Translations under genes and position numbers: made by a program
In this document: positions 39,808 through 48,324 of the stretch, piece after piece
Layout: each line of letters starts with the position of its first letter
Position numbering within the stretch: the first letter of the stretch is position 1
Notes under the pieces: generated by a model
What the model saw: the letters and a program-made list of their open reading frames with translations, nothing else
Told to the model about the DNA's origin: nothing
Databases searched by the model: none
Assembly (NCBI RefSeq): GCF_027941915.1
Contig: NZ_CP116009.1
Coordinates: 1-64,000 of the forward strand
Direction of reading: 5' to 3'
DNA length: 64,000 nucleotides
Origin: Ramlibacter tataouinensis
Lineage (GTDB): Bacteria > Pseudomonadota > Gammaproteobacteria > Burkholderiales > Burkholderiaceae_C

Positions 39808-40971
39808 ATGGAACCTGCCATTGCACGCTGCATCCTGTTCGTCGATGACGACGAGCGTTCGCGCAAGTGGTTCGCGCGCAGCTTCGCCGGCGAATTCGAG
39901 GTCGCCACCGCCGCCAGCGCCGACGAGGCGCTGGCCCTGCTGGCCGAAGGCAGCGGCCGCTTTGCCGTCCTGGTCACCGACTACCGCATGCCCGGGCAGG
40001 ACGGCATGCGACTGCTGTGCCGCGTGCAGCGCGAGCATCGCCACGTCGTTCGGCTGCTGGCCACCGCCTATGCGGAAAAGGAAGTGGCCATCGCGGCCGT
40101 CAACCAGGGCCGGGTGCTGCGCATCCTGGAAAAGCCGCTGGAGGACGAGCCGACCCGCGAAGCGCTGCGCGAGGCGCTGGCGCTGTACCGCACGCAGGCG
40201 CTGCAGCGCGCCATGAACGAGAACCGGGCGGCGGCCCTGCGCGAGACGCTGGGCTTCCTGGCGCACGAGCTGAACACGCCGCTGGCCACCGTGCGCGGCT
40301 GTGTCGCCAGCGTCGCATCGCGCCACCTGCCCCCCAACCCGCAGGCGCCGGCCGGCATCGCCCGCTTCGAGGAACACGAGCCGGGCGAGCTGCTGGCGGC
40401 GCTGGAGCGGGCCGAGCGGCGTGCGCTGTATTGCCAGTCGCTGGTCTCCACCTTCCTGCAGTCGGCGCGCGACGCTTATCCCGGCGCCGCGCCCCAGACG
40501 GTCAGCGCCGCGGCGCTGCTGGCGGCCTTGCGCGACGAGTTCCCGTTCGAGGACGCGGAGCGGGGCTGGGTCTCGTTCCAGGTGGAACAGGATTTCCGCC
40601 TGCCCGGCCGGCGCGACCTGCTGTACCTGGTGCTGTGCACGCTGGCCAAGAACGCGCTGCAGGCGCTGCGCGACACGCCGCAGCCGCAGCTGCAGGTCCA
40701 GGCCGGCTGCGAAGCGGACGCCGGCGCCGCCCGCGGCTGGATCCGCTTCGTCGACAACGGCCCCGGCATCCCCGCGCCGGTGCTGGAGCGCCTCACCCGT
40801 GAGCCGGTCACAACCCGGGCTGGCGGCAACGGCATGGGACTGATGTTCTGCCAGCGCGTGATGCAGGCCGCCGGCGGCTCCGTGCGCATCGACTCCACCG
40901 AAGGCGCGGGCACCACCGTGACGCTGGAGTTCCTGCGTTCGGTGCAGCCGGCGCCCGCCGCGTCGACCTGA
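39808..40971 (+). CDS. Receiver-histidine kinase protein (PhcR-like response regulator)
   Basis: Cytoplasmic two-component protein of 387 aa with an N-terminal receiver domain (acidic pocket VDDD at 11-14, phosphoacceptor D58 in VTDYRMPGQDGM) joined to a C-terminal histidine kinase. The kinase has H153 in GFLAHELNTPLATVRG, N-box LAKNALQAL, FVDNGPGIPAPV and GNGMGLMFCQRVM. There is no membrane segment and no DNA-binding domain. This receiver-plus-kinase layout matches PhcR/PhcQ-type proteins of Ralstonia/Cupriavidus Phc quorum sensing (from memory). It begins 10 bp after the hybrid kinase, with which it is presumably cotranscribed and exchanges phosphate. The ultimate DNA-binding output is not in the window. 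Confidence 0.87.
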   Translation: MEPAIARCILFVDDDERSRKWFARSFAGEFEVATAASADEALALLAEGSGRFAVLVTDYRMPGQDGMRLLCRVQREHRHVVRLLATAYAEKEVAIAAVNQGRVLRILEKPLEDEPTREALREALALYRTQALQRAMNENRAAALRETLGFLAHELNTPLATVRGCVASVASRHLPPNPQAPAGIARFEEHEPGELLAALERAERRALYCQSLVSTFLQSARDAYPGAAPQTVSAAALLAALRDEFPFEDAERGWVSFQVEQDFRLPGRRDLLYLVLCTLAKNALQALRDTPQPQLQVQAGCEADAGAARGWIRFVDNGPGIPAPVLERLTREPVTTRAGGNGMGLMFCQRVMQAAGGSVRIDSTEGAGTTVTLEFLRSVQPAPAAST

Positions 40972-41083
40972 GCCGCACCGGTTCCGGACGTGACGCGACG
41001 CGTCCCGCGCGCGCCGGCAAGCCCGGCATTTCGTTTTAGCATCGGCCTTTCCCGGTCCAAGAGCCGCCAGACAAGGAGACCCC

Positions 41084-42712
41084 ATGCTCGGCCTGATGCA
41101 AAGCCAACCCCTGCTGATTTCGTCGCTGATCGAGTTCGCCGACCGCCACCAGGGCGACGGTGAGATCGTCTCGCGCCGCGTCGAGGGCGACATCCACCGC
41201 TACACCTGGCGCGACGTCGCCCGGCGGGCGCGGCAGGTGGCGAATGCGCTCGACGGCATGAAGCTGCTGTTCTCGGACCGGGTCGCCACGCTGGCCTGGA
41301 ACGGCTACCGGCACCTGGAGCTGTACTTCGGCGTGTCCGGCTCCGGCCGCGTGCTGCACACCATCAACCCGCGCCTGCACCCCGAGCAGATCGCCTGGAT
41401 CGCCAACCATGCCGAAGACCAGGTGCTCTGCTTCGACGCCACCTTCCTGCCGCTGGTGCAGGCGGTGCATGCCAAGTGCCCCACCATCCGGCAGTACGTG
41501 CTGCTGTGCGACTCCGGCAAGGTGCCGGCCGACACCGGCATTCCCAACCTGGTCGCCTACGAGGACTGGATCGGCGGCCAGCCCACCGGCTACGAGTGGC
41601 CGCAGTTCGACGAGAACTCGGCCTCCAGCATGTGCTACACGAGCGGCACCACGGGCCACCCGAAGGCGGCGCTGTACAGCCACCGCTCGACCCTGCTGCA
41701 CGCCTACGCCGCGGCGCTGCCCGACGTGATGGGCCTGTCGGCGCGCGACTCGGTGCTGCCGGTGGTTCCCATGTTCCACGTCAACGCCTGGGGCATCCCG
41801 TACTCGGCCGCGCTCACCGGCTGCAAGCTGGTGTTCCCCGGCCCGGCGCTGGACGGCAAGTCGGTCTATGAACTGGTCGAGGCCGAGAAGGTGACCTTCG
41901 CGGCTGGCGTGCCGACGGTGTGGCAGATGCTGCTGGGCCACATGAAGCAGGGCGGCCTGCGCTTCTCGACCCTCAAGCGCACCGTGATCGGCGGCTCGGC
42001 CTGCCCGCCCGCGATGATCGATGCCTTCCGCGAGGAGTACGGCGTCGACGTGCTGCATGCCTGGGGCATGACCGAGATGAGCCCGCTGGGCACGCTGTGC
42101 ACGCTGAAGAACAAGCACCTCGCGCAGCCGGCCGGGCAGCAGATGGCGATCCGACTCAAGCAGGGCCGCGCGATCTTCGGGGTGGACATGAAGATCGTCG
42201 GCGACGGCGGCCAGGAACTGCCCTGGGACGGCAAGGCCTTCGGCGACCTGTACGTGCGCGGACCCTGGGTGGTGCGCGAGTACTTCAAGGGCGAGGGCGG
42301 CGACCCGCTGGTGGACGGCTGGTTCCCGACCGGCGACGTCGCCACCATCGACGCCGACGGCTTCATGCAGATCACCGACCGCAGCAAGGACGTGATCAAG
42401 TCCGGCGGCGAGTGGATCAGCTCGATCGACGTCGAGAACATTGCCATGGCGCACCCGGCGGTGCAGATGGCCGCGTGCATCGGCATGAAGCATCCCAAGT
42501 GGGACGAGCGGCCGATCGTGGCGGTGGTCAGGAAGCCCGGCACCGAAGTCACGCGCGAGGAACTGCTCAAGTTCTACGAGGGCAAGATTGCCAAGTGGCA
42601 GGTGCCGGACGACGTGGTGTTCGTCGATGCCATCCCGCTGGGCGCCACCGGCAAGATGCTCAAGACCCGGCTGCGCGAGCAACTGAAGGACTATCGGCTG
42701 CCGTCGGCCTGA
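41084..42712 (+). CDS. Fatty-acid/carboxylate CoA ligase (AMP-binding, DmdB/FadD-like)
   Basis: Acyl-adenylate-forming enzyme, 542 aa, activating a carboxylic acid to its CoA thioester. It has the P-loop [10 protein letters not shown] (185-194), [22 protein letters not shown], the adenylate-binding [23 protein letters not shown] (about 420-445, with D and R ligands) and the catalytic lysine near GATGKMLK. It belongs to the group that includes medium/long-chain ligases and 3-methylmercaptopropionyl-CoA ligase DmdB; the substrate cannot be told. It is preceded by a good Shine-Dalgarno (AAGGAGA) and stands 112 bp after the receiver-kinase and 122 bp before the binding protein, so it may form its own unit. 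Confidence 0.9.
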   Translation: MLGLMQSQPLLISSLIEFADRHQGDGEIVSRRVEGDIHRYTWRDVARRARQVANALDGMKLLFSDRVATLAWNGYRHLELYFGVSGSGRVLHTINPRLHPEQIAWIANHAEDQVLCFDATFLPLVQAVHAKCPTIRQYVLLCDSGKVPADTGIPNLVAYEDWIGGQPTGYEWPQFDENSASSMCYTSGTTGHPKAALYSHRSTLLHAYAAALPDVMGLSARDSVLPVVPMFHVNAWGIPYSAALTGCKLVFPGPALDGKSVYELVEAEKVTFAAGVPTVWQMLLGHMKQGGLRFSTLKRTVIGGSACPPAMIDAFREEYGVDVLHAWGMTEMSPLGTLCTLKNKHLAQPAGQQMAIRLKQGRAIFGVDMKIVGDGGQELPWDGKAFGDLYVRGPWVVREYFKGEGGDPLVDGWFPTGDVATIDADGFMQITDRSKDVIKSGGEWISSIDVENIAMAHPAVQMAACIGMKHPKWDERPIVAVVRKPGTEVTREELLKFYEGKIAKWQVPDDVVFVDAIPLGATGKMLKTRLREQLKDYRLPSA

Positions 42713-42782
42713 GGACCTTCGCGCCGGCCTGTCGCGTTCGGGATAGCCGGGACTGCGCTTACGGGCAATCCCTGACCGTTGC

Positions 42783-42794
42783 GCTTTGCAAAGC
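42783..42794. promoter_or_regulatory. Perfect 12-bp palindrome upstream of the LivK-like gene
   Basis: GCTTTGCAAAGC is a perfect dyad 40 bp before ATG 42835, in the only AT-leaning part of the intergenic gap. It could be an operator for the importer operon; no regulator gene is adjacent. Confidence 0.3.
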
Positions 42795-42834
42795 CATTAC
42801 GCTGCGCCCACCAAACCACCGCAGGAGACACGAG

Positions 42835-44169
42835 ATGAGTTTCACGCTGAGGCATGTCACCGTCGCTGCCGTGCTGGCCATGGGCGGCGCCGGGTTCGCG
42901 CTCGCGCAGGCGCCCGCCAAGCCGGCCGCTCCAGCCAAGGAAGCGCCGGCCAAGGCCGCACCGGCGGCTCCTGCGGCAGCGGCCGCCGCCATGGGCGGGC
43001 CGCTCAAGAACGAGACCGTGCGCATCGCGTTCATGGACCCGCTGTCCGGGCCGTTCGCCAACGTCGGCCAGAACCAGCTCAAGAGCTGGCAGTTCGTCGC
43101 CGAGCAGCTCTCGGGCCGTGCGCCCTCGGGCGTGAGGTTCGAGGTGGTCGGCTTCGACAACAAGGGCTCGCCGCAGGAGAGCCTGAACACCCTGAAGGCG
43201 GCCATCGACCAGGGCTTCCGCTACGTCACCCAGGGCAACGGCTCGGGCGCCGCCACCGCCATCCTGGATGCCGTGTCCAAGCACAACGCGCGCAATCCCG
43301 GCAAGGAAGTCGTCTATCTCAACTACGCGGCGGTCGATCCGGCGTTGACCAACGAGAAGTGCGACTACTGGCACTACCGCCTGGACGCCGACACCTCCAT
43401 GAAGATGGAGGCGCTGACCTCCTTCATGAAGGACCAGCCCAGCGTCAAGAAGGTCTTCCTGATCAACCAGAACTACTCGCACGGCCACCAGGTCGCCAAG
43501 TACTTCAAGGACGCGATCAAGCGCAAGCGCCCCGACGTGCAGATCGTCGGTGAAGACCTGCACCCGATCGGCCAGGTCAAGGACTTCTCGCCCTACGTGG
43601 CCAAGATCAAGCAGGCCGGCGCCGACACCATCGTCACCGGCAACTGGGGCCAGGACCTCACGCTGCTGGTCAAGGCGCTGAACGACGCCGGCCTGAAGAT
43701 CCCGATGTACACCTACTACGCCGGCGTCACGGGCACGCCCACGGCGCTGGCCGCCGGCGGCGACAGCGAGGTGTACGTGGTGGCCTATGGCCACGCCAAC
43801 CAGACCGGCGAGATCGGCAAGCTCGCCGCCGACTTCCACAAGAAGTTCAACGACGACTACTACACCTTCGCCACCTACAACGGCATCAACCTGCTGAACA
43901 ACGCGATGGCCAAGGCCGGCTCCACCGACCCGGTCAAGGTGGCGCGGGCGCTGGAAGGGCTGTCGGTCAAGAGCTTCGCCGGCGACGTGCAGATGCGCGG
44001 CTCCGACCACCAGCTGCAGATGCCGATGTACATCACCAAGTGGCAAAAGGCCAAGAAGGGCGAGTACAGCGTCGAGAACACCGGCTACACCTTCGTGCCG
44101 ATCAAGCAGATGGATTCCTACGTGTCCAGCACGCCCACCAGCTGCCAGATGAAGCGGCCGGGCGCGTGA
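42835..44169 (+). CDS. Branched-chain amino acid-type ABC transporter substrate-binding protein (LivK family)
   Basis: Periplasmic binding protein of 444 aa, family Peripla_BP_6. A signal peptide (about residues 1-25, cleaved near ALA-QA) is followed by an unusual 30-residue Ala/Pro/Lys spacer, then the lobe motif VRIAFMDPLSGPFANVGQNQ and later FLINQNYSHGHQVAKYF and TIVTGNWGQDLTLLV. ATG 42835 has AGGAG upstream (GCAGGAGACACGAG). The ligand may be an amino acid, but the nearby CoA ligase and beta-oxidation genes suggest a carboxylic or aromatic acid instead. It is followed by a hairpin region before the permease genes, typical where the binding protein is made in excess. Confidence 0.92.
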   Translation: MSFTLRHVTVAAVLAMGGAGFALAQAPAKPAAPAKEAPAKAAPAAPAAAAAAMGGPLKNETVRIAFMDPLSGPFANVGQNQLKSWQFVAEQLSGRAPSGVRFEVVGFDNKGSPQESLNTLKAAIDQGFRYVTQGNGSGAATAILDAVSKHNARNPGKEVVYLNYAAVDPALTNEKCDYWHYRLDADTSMKMEALTSFMKDQPSVKKVFLINQNYSHGHQVAKYFKDAIKRKRPDVQIVGEDLHPIGQVKDFSPYVAKIKQAGADTIVTGNWGQDLTLLVKALNDAGLKIPMYTYYAGVTGTPTALAAGGDSEVYVVAYGHANQTGEIGKLAADFHKKFNDDYYTFATYNGINLLNNAMAKAGSTDPVKVARALEGLSVKSFAGDVQMRGSDHQLQMPMYITKWQKAKKGEYSVENTGYTFVPIKQMDSYVSSTPTSCQMKRPGA

Positions 44170-44176
44170 CGGTTCC

Positions 44177-44200
44177 GGCCCGCGGCCGGCGCCGCGGGCC
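44177..44200 (+). terminator. GC hairpin 1 after the binding-protein gene
   Basis: A perfect 10-bp stem GGCCCGCGGC/GCCGCGGGCC with CGGC loop starts 8 bp after the stop codon at 44167-44169. Only TT follows, so termination would be partial; it may also protect the 3' end of the binding-protein mRNA. Confidence 0.5.
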
Positions 44201-44215
44201 TTGCGCAGGAGCCGG

Positions 44216-44264
44216 GGGGCTAGGACGAGGGAAACAGCCTTTCCTGTTTCCCGTCGCTAGCCCC
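44216..44264 (+). terminator. Large interrupted hairpin 2 between the binding-protein and permease genes
   Basis: A 9-bp inner stem GGGAAACAG/CTGTTTCCC with loop CCTTTC and an 8-bp outer stem GGGGCTAG/CTAGCCCC are separated by a small internal loop (GACGA/GTCG). TCTTCAT follows. Together with hairpin 1 it could attenuate transcription into the permease genes. Confidence 0.55.
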
Positions 44265-44365
44265 TCTTCATGAACGCCGCCGATCGTCTCGCATGGATTC
44301 CACCCGCCTGCGGTGCCCAGGCCCACAACCCGTAGTTCCCCGTCCCCAGCCTCCGGTCTCCCTCA

Positions 44366-45313
44366 GTGGAATTCTTCACCATCTCCCTCCTGAACGGCAT
44401 CAGCTACGGGCTGCTGCTGTTCATGCTGAGTTCAGGCCTCACGCTGATCTTCAGCATGATGGGCGTGCTCAACTTCGCCCACGCCAGCTTCTACATGCTG
44501 GGGGCGTACTTCGCGTTCACCACCGCGCAGCTGGTGGGCTACTGGCCGGCGCTGGCAGTCGCGCCGCTGCTGGTGGGCGTGCTGGGCGCCCTGTTCGAGA
44601 AGTACTGCCTACGCCGGGTGCACAAGTTCGGCCACGTGCCCGAGCTGCTCATCACCTTCGGCCTGTCCTTCATCCTGCTCGAGATGGTGCAACTGGTGTG
44701 GGGCACCGGCTCGGTCGACTACCGGGTGCCGGCGGCGCTGGACGGCCCGCTGTTCACGCTGTACGGCACCCAGTTCCCGATGTACCGCGGCTTCATGATG
44801 CTGGTGGCGGTGCTGATGCTGGTGGCGATCTGGCTGCTGCTCACGCGCACCCGCATCGGGCTGGTGATCCAGGCGGCGCTGACGCATCCGGGCGCGGTCG
44901 AGGCGCTGGGCCACAACGTGCCGCGCGTGTTCATGCTGGTGTTCGGCGGCGGCGCCGCGCTGGCCGGCCTGGCGGGCGTGATCGGCGGCAACGCCTTCGT
45001 CACCGAGCCGGGCATGGCGGCCACGGTGGGCTCCATCATCTTCGTGGTGGTGGTGGTCGGCGGCATGGGCTCGCTGTCGGGCGCGTTCCTGGCCTCGCTG
45101 CTGATCGGCATCGTGCAGACCTTCGCAGTGGGCGTGGACGCCTCCATCCAGGGCGCGCTGGACACGGTCGGCCTGCACGTGTCGTCCGACACCTTCGGCT
45201 ACGCCCTCTGGAAGCTCAAGATCAGCCAGGTCGCGCCCATCCTGCCCTACCTGTTCCTGGTGCTGATGCTGATCTTCCGGCCCAAGGGCCTGCTGGGCAC
45301 GCGGGAGGGCTGA
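44366..45313 (+). CDS. livH: Branched-chain amino acid-type ABC permease, LivH
   Basis: Inner-membrane permease of 315 aa with about eight membrane segments. LivH motifs are NGISYGLLLFMLSSGLTLIF at the start, the MGVLNFAHASFYMLGAY region and the cytoplasmic loop following GPLFTLYGTQFPMYRGFMML. The GTG at 44366 gives the typical MEFFTISLLNGI N-terminus; no strong Shine-Dalgarno is seen. It lies 4 bp before livM. Confidence 0.92.
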   Translation: MEFFTISLLNGISYGLLLFMLSSGLTLIFSMMGVLNFAHASFYMLGAYFAFTTAQLVGYWPALAVAPLLVGVLGALFEKYCLRRVHKFGHVPELLITFGLSFILLEMVQLVWGTGSVDYRVPAALDGPLFTLYGTQFPMYRGFMMLVAVLMLVAIWLLLTRTRIGLVIQAALTHPGAVEALGHNVPRVFMLVFGGGAALAGLAGVIGGNAFVTEPGMAATVGSIIFVVVVVGGMGSLSGAFLASLLIGIVQTFAVGVDASIQGALDTVGLHVSSDTFGYALWKLKISQVAPILPYLFLVLMLIFRPKGLLGTREG

Positions 45314-45317
45314 CGCA

Positions 45318-46727
45318 ATGGGCAGCCTGACCGACACGCAGCAAGCGCCGGCCACGGCGCAGGAGAACACGCGGGTGGGCGTTCCGATGCCACTGGCGGG
45401 CACGTCGCCATCGTCCATCCCCGCCACCGGCGCCAAGGCGGGCTATTACGAGTTCAAGCCCTGGAACGTGGGCCGCTGGCTGATCTGGTCGCTGTTCGCC
45501 ATCGTGCTGCTGGTGGCGCCGCTGGTGTTCACCAGCTCGCTGGCGCACACCATGCTCAGCCAGATGGGCATCGCGATCATCGTCTGCCTGTCCTACAACA
45601 TGCTGCTGGGGCAGGGCGGCATGCTCAGCTTCGGGCATGCGGTGCACTCGGGCCTGGGCGCCTTCCTGGCGATCCACGCGCTCAACCTGGTCTCGGCCGG
45701 CACGCTGCCGCTGCCCGTGAGCCTGGTCCCCATCGCCGGCGGGCTGGCCGGCCTGGCCTTCGCGCTGCTGCTGGGATGGGTCACGACCAAGAAGGCCGCC
45801 ACCCCGTTCGCGATGATCACGCTGGGCATCGGCGAGCTGGTCTGGGCCTCGTCGCTGATGTTCCCCGAGTTCTTCGGCGGCGAGGGCGGCATCTCGGGCA
45901 ACCGGGTGACCGGCTCCCAGCCGTTGGGCATCACCTTCGGGCCGCAAATACAGCTCTACTACCTGATCGCGCTCTACACCTTCATCTGCACCGGCGCCAT
46001 GTACGCCTTCACCCGCACGCCGCTGGGCCGCATGATCAACGCGGTGCGCGACAACCCCGAGCGGGTCGAGTTCGTCGGCTACAACACCCAGATGGTGCGC
46101 TTCCTGGTGTTCTGCGTGGCGGCCTTCTTCGCCGGCATCTCCGGCGGGCTGGCGGCGCTGAACTTCGAGATCGTGACCTCCGAGGTGGTGAGCGGGCCGC
46201 GCTCGGGCGCCTACCTGCTGTTCACCTTCCTGGGCGGCGCCACCTTCTTCTTCGGGCCGATCATCGGCGCCGTGCTGATGGTGCTGGCCTTCGTGCTGCT
46301 GTCCGAGCTGACCAAGGCCTGGCTGCTGTACCTGGGCCTGGTGTTCCTGTTCATGGTGATGTACGCACCCGGCGGCATCGCCAGCCTGATCATGATGAAC
46401 ATGCGCGTGGCGTCGTTCGGCCGCCTGCGCGAGCTCTGGGTCAGCTACCTCGCGCTGGGCGCCACGGCGCTGATCACGCTGCTCGGGGCGGCCGGCCTGA
46501 TCGAGATGGTCTACCACCTCAAGCTCAATGCCGCGCTGGGGCCGCAGCTGCAGTTCCTGGGCGCGACGCTCGATGCCAAGGGGGTGGACAGCTGGTTCGG
46601 CTGCACCTTCGTCATGCTCAGCGGCATCGGCCTGTTCGAGCTCACCCGGCGCCAGTTCGTGCGCCAGTGGGGCGAGATCCAGGAATTCATCGAAAAAGAG
46701 ACCAAGCGCCGGGAGAGCCAGCCATGA
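45318..46727 (+). CDS. livM: Branched-chain amino acid-type ABC permease, LivM
   Basis: Second permease of the importer, 469 aa, longer than the usual 300-420. The extra length is a roughly 40-residue N-terminal extension rich in T/A/P/G and a C-terminal membrane region ending in a basic tail (FIEKETKRRESQP). The core has the LivM motifs LSYNMLLGQGGMLSFGHAVH and GLAALNFEIVTSEVVSGPRSG. It overlaps livG by 4 bp. Confidence 0.92.
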   Translation: MGSLTDTQQAPATAQENTRVGVPMPLAGTSPSSIPATGAKAGYYEFKPWNVGRWLIWSLFAIVLLVAPLVFTSSLAHTMLSQMGIAIIVCLSYNMLLGQGGMLSFGHAVHSGLGAFLAIHALNLVSAGTLPLPVSLVPIAGGLAGLAFALLLGWVTTKKAATPFAMITLGIGELVWASSLMFPEFFGGEGGISGNRVTGSQPLGITFGPQIQLYYLIALYTFICTGAMYAFTRTPLGRMINAVRDNPERVEFVGYNTQMVRFLVFCVAAFFAGISGGLAALNFEIVTSEVVSGPRSGAYLLFTFLGGATFFFGPIIGAVLMVLAFVLLSELTKAWLLYLGLVFLFMVMYAPGGIASLIMMNMRVASFGRLRELWVSYLALGATALITLLGAAGLIEMVYHLKLNAALGPQLQFLGATLDAKGVDSWFGCTFVMLSGIGLFELTRRQFVRQWGEIQEFIEKETKRRESQP

Positions 46728-47500
46728 CGGCGTACGCGCTGGAACTGCGCGACCTGCACAAGAGCTTCGGCAAGACCGAGATCATCCGCGGCGCCAACCT
46801 GGCCGTGCGGCCCGGCGAGCGGGTGGCGGTGATCGGCCCCAACGGCGCCGGCAAGTCGACCCTGTTCAACCTGATCAGCGGCCGCTTCGAGCCTAGCAGC
46901 GGCGAGGTGCTGCTCAACGGCCGGCGCATCGACGGCAAGCGGCCGTTCGAGATCAACCGGCTGGGCCTGTCGCGCAGCTTCCAGATCACCAACATCTTCC
47001 CCAAGCTCAGCGTCTTCGAGAACCTGCGCTGCGGCGTGCTGTGGAGCCTGGGCTACCGCTACACCTTCTTCAAGTTCCTGGCCAACCTGCACGACGCCAA
47101 CGAGCGGGCCGAGCAGCTGATGCAGATGATCCACCTGGAGCGCAAGCGCGACGTGCTGGCCGTGAACCTGACGTACGCCGAGCAGCGTGCGCTGGAGATC
47201 GGCATCACCATCGGCGGCGGCGCCGGCGTGATCCTGCTGGACGAACCCACGGCCGGCATGAGCAAGAGCGAGACCCGGCGCTTCATCGAGCTGATCAAGG
47301 AAGTGACCGTCGGCAAGACGCTGCTGACGGTGGAGCACGACATGGGGGTGGTGTTCGGCCTGGCCGACAAGATCGCGGTGGTGGTCTACGGCGAGGTGAT
47401 CGCCTTCGACACGCCGGAGAAGGTGCGCGCCAACCAGCGGGTGCAGGAGGCGTACCTCGGCTCTCACGTGGCGGATGCCCAGGTGGGAGCGCACGCATGA
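46724..47500 (+). CDS. livG: Branched-chain amino acid-type ABC ATPase, LivG
   Basis: Cytoplasmic ATPase, 258 aa. Walker A GPNGAGKST is canonical, as are the Walker B glutamate (VILLDEPTAGM) and the H-loop histidine (LTVEHDMGV). The signature reads LTYAEQRALEIG instead of LSGGQ, more degenerate than the YGEQ/YGQQ usual in LivG. It would pair head-to-tail with LivF. ATG 46724 overlaps livM. Confidence 0.93.
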   Translation: MTAYALELRDLHKSFGKTEIIRGANLAVRPGERVAVIGPNGAGKSTLFNLISGRFEPSSGEVLLNGRRIDGKRPFEINRLGLSRSFQITNIFPKLSVFENLRCGVLWSLGYRYTFFKFLANLHDANERAEQLMQMIHLERKRDVLAVNLTYAEQRALEIGITIGGGAGVILLDEPTAGMSKSETRRFIELIKEVTVGKTLLTVEHDMGVVFGLADKIAVVVYGEVIAFDTPEKVRANQRVQEAYLGSHVADAQVGAHA

Positions 47501-47544
47501 GAGCGCCTGTGCTGCCTCGCTTCGTGGACTCGCTGCCCGCCGAG

Positions 47545-47562
47545 GGGGCGCCCGGGCGCCCC
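47545..47562. repeat. 18-bp perfect palindrome between livG and livF
   Basis: GGGGCGCCCGGGCGCCCC is a perfect dyad in the 85-bp gap between the two ATPase genes. With no loop it would fold poorly as RNA, but it may form a cruciform or a partial processing site. The surrounding 85 bp holds no gene. Confidence 0.45.
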
Positions 47563-47585
47563 GACGTGGCTCGCCGGAGGCCGTG

Positions 47586-48281
47586 ATGCTCAGGATCGAC
47601 AACCTCCACGCCTTCTACGGCAAGAGCCACGTCCTGCACGGCGTTCACTTCGAGGTGCAGCCCGGCGAGATCGTGGCTTTGCTGGGCCGCAACGGCTCTG
47701 GCCGCTCGACCACGGCCAAGGCCATCATGGGCATGGTCGAGTGCACCGGCTCGGTCGAATGGAAGGGCCAGCCTACGCGGGGGCGCAAGCCCTACGAGAT
47801 CGCCCACCTGGGCATCGGCTACGTGCCGGAGAACCGCGAGATCTTCCCGACGCTGACGGTGCACCAGAACCTGATGCTGGGGCAGAAGCGCGCCGGCCAG
47901 CAGGGCCGCTGGTCGTTCGACGACATGTACGCGATGTTCCCGCGCCTGAAGGAGCGCCAGCACACCGAGGCCGGCGTGCTGTCGGGCGGCGAGCAGCAGA
48001 TGCTGACGCTGTGCCGCACACTGATGGGCGACCCCGAGCTGATCATCATCGACGAGCCCACCGAAGGGCTGGCGCCCAAGATCGTCGAGCTGGTCGGCGA
48101 GTACCTGAAGAAGCTCAAGGAGCGCGGCCTGTCCGTGCTGCTGATCGAGCAGAAGCTGACCATCGCCATGACGGTGTCCGACCGGGCGCTGGTGATGGGG
48201 CATGGCAGCATCGTTTTCCAGGGCACGCCGGACAGCCTGAGGGCCGACGCCTACACTCGCAAGGAGTGGCTGGAAGTCTAG
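47586..48281 (+). CDS. livF: Branched-chain amino acid-type ABC ATPase, LivF, with Walker A Arg
   Basis: Second ATPase of the importer, 231 aa. The signature LSGGEQQMLTLCRTL and Walker B LIIIDEPTEGLAP are normal, and the H-loop position is glutamine (LLIEQKLT), as in most LivF. The Walker A motif is GRNGSGRST, with arginine R40 where lysine is nearly invariant. ATG 47586 was chosen by the family N-terminus MLRIDNLHAFYGKSHVLHG; an in-frame ATG at 47475 would add non-homologous sequence. It is the last gene of the importer operon and is followed by two hairpins. Confidence 0.92.
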   Translation: MLRIDNLHAFYGKSHVLHGVHFEVQPGEIVALLGRNGSGRSTTAKAIMGMVECTGSVEWKGQPTRGRKPYEIAHLGIGYVPENREIFPTLTVHQNLMLGQKRAGQQGRWSFDDMYAMFPRLKERQHTEAGVLSGGEQQMLTLCRTLMGDPELIIIDEPTEGLAPKIVELVGEYLKKLKERGLSVLLIEQKLTIAMTVSDRALVMGHGSIVFQGTPDSLRADAYTRKEWLEV

Positions 48282-48282
48282 T

Positions 48283-48313
48283 CACGCGCGAATCGCTGCG
48301 CGATTCGCGCGTG
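48283..48313. terminator. Perfect 13-bp stem-loop after livF
   Basis: CACGCGCGAATCG and CGATTCGCGCGTG form a perfect stem with loop CTGCG, beginning 2 bp after the livF stop. No T-run follows. It probably works with the next hairpin as an operon end. Confidence 0.6.
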
Positions 48314-48324
48314 GCTCTGATCAG

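Noticed and set aside
44281..44365. Possible small gene between the hairpins and livH
   Set aside because: The only short frames are GC shadows without a ribosome site; the stretch looks like untranslated leader.
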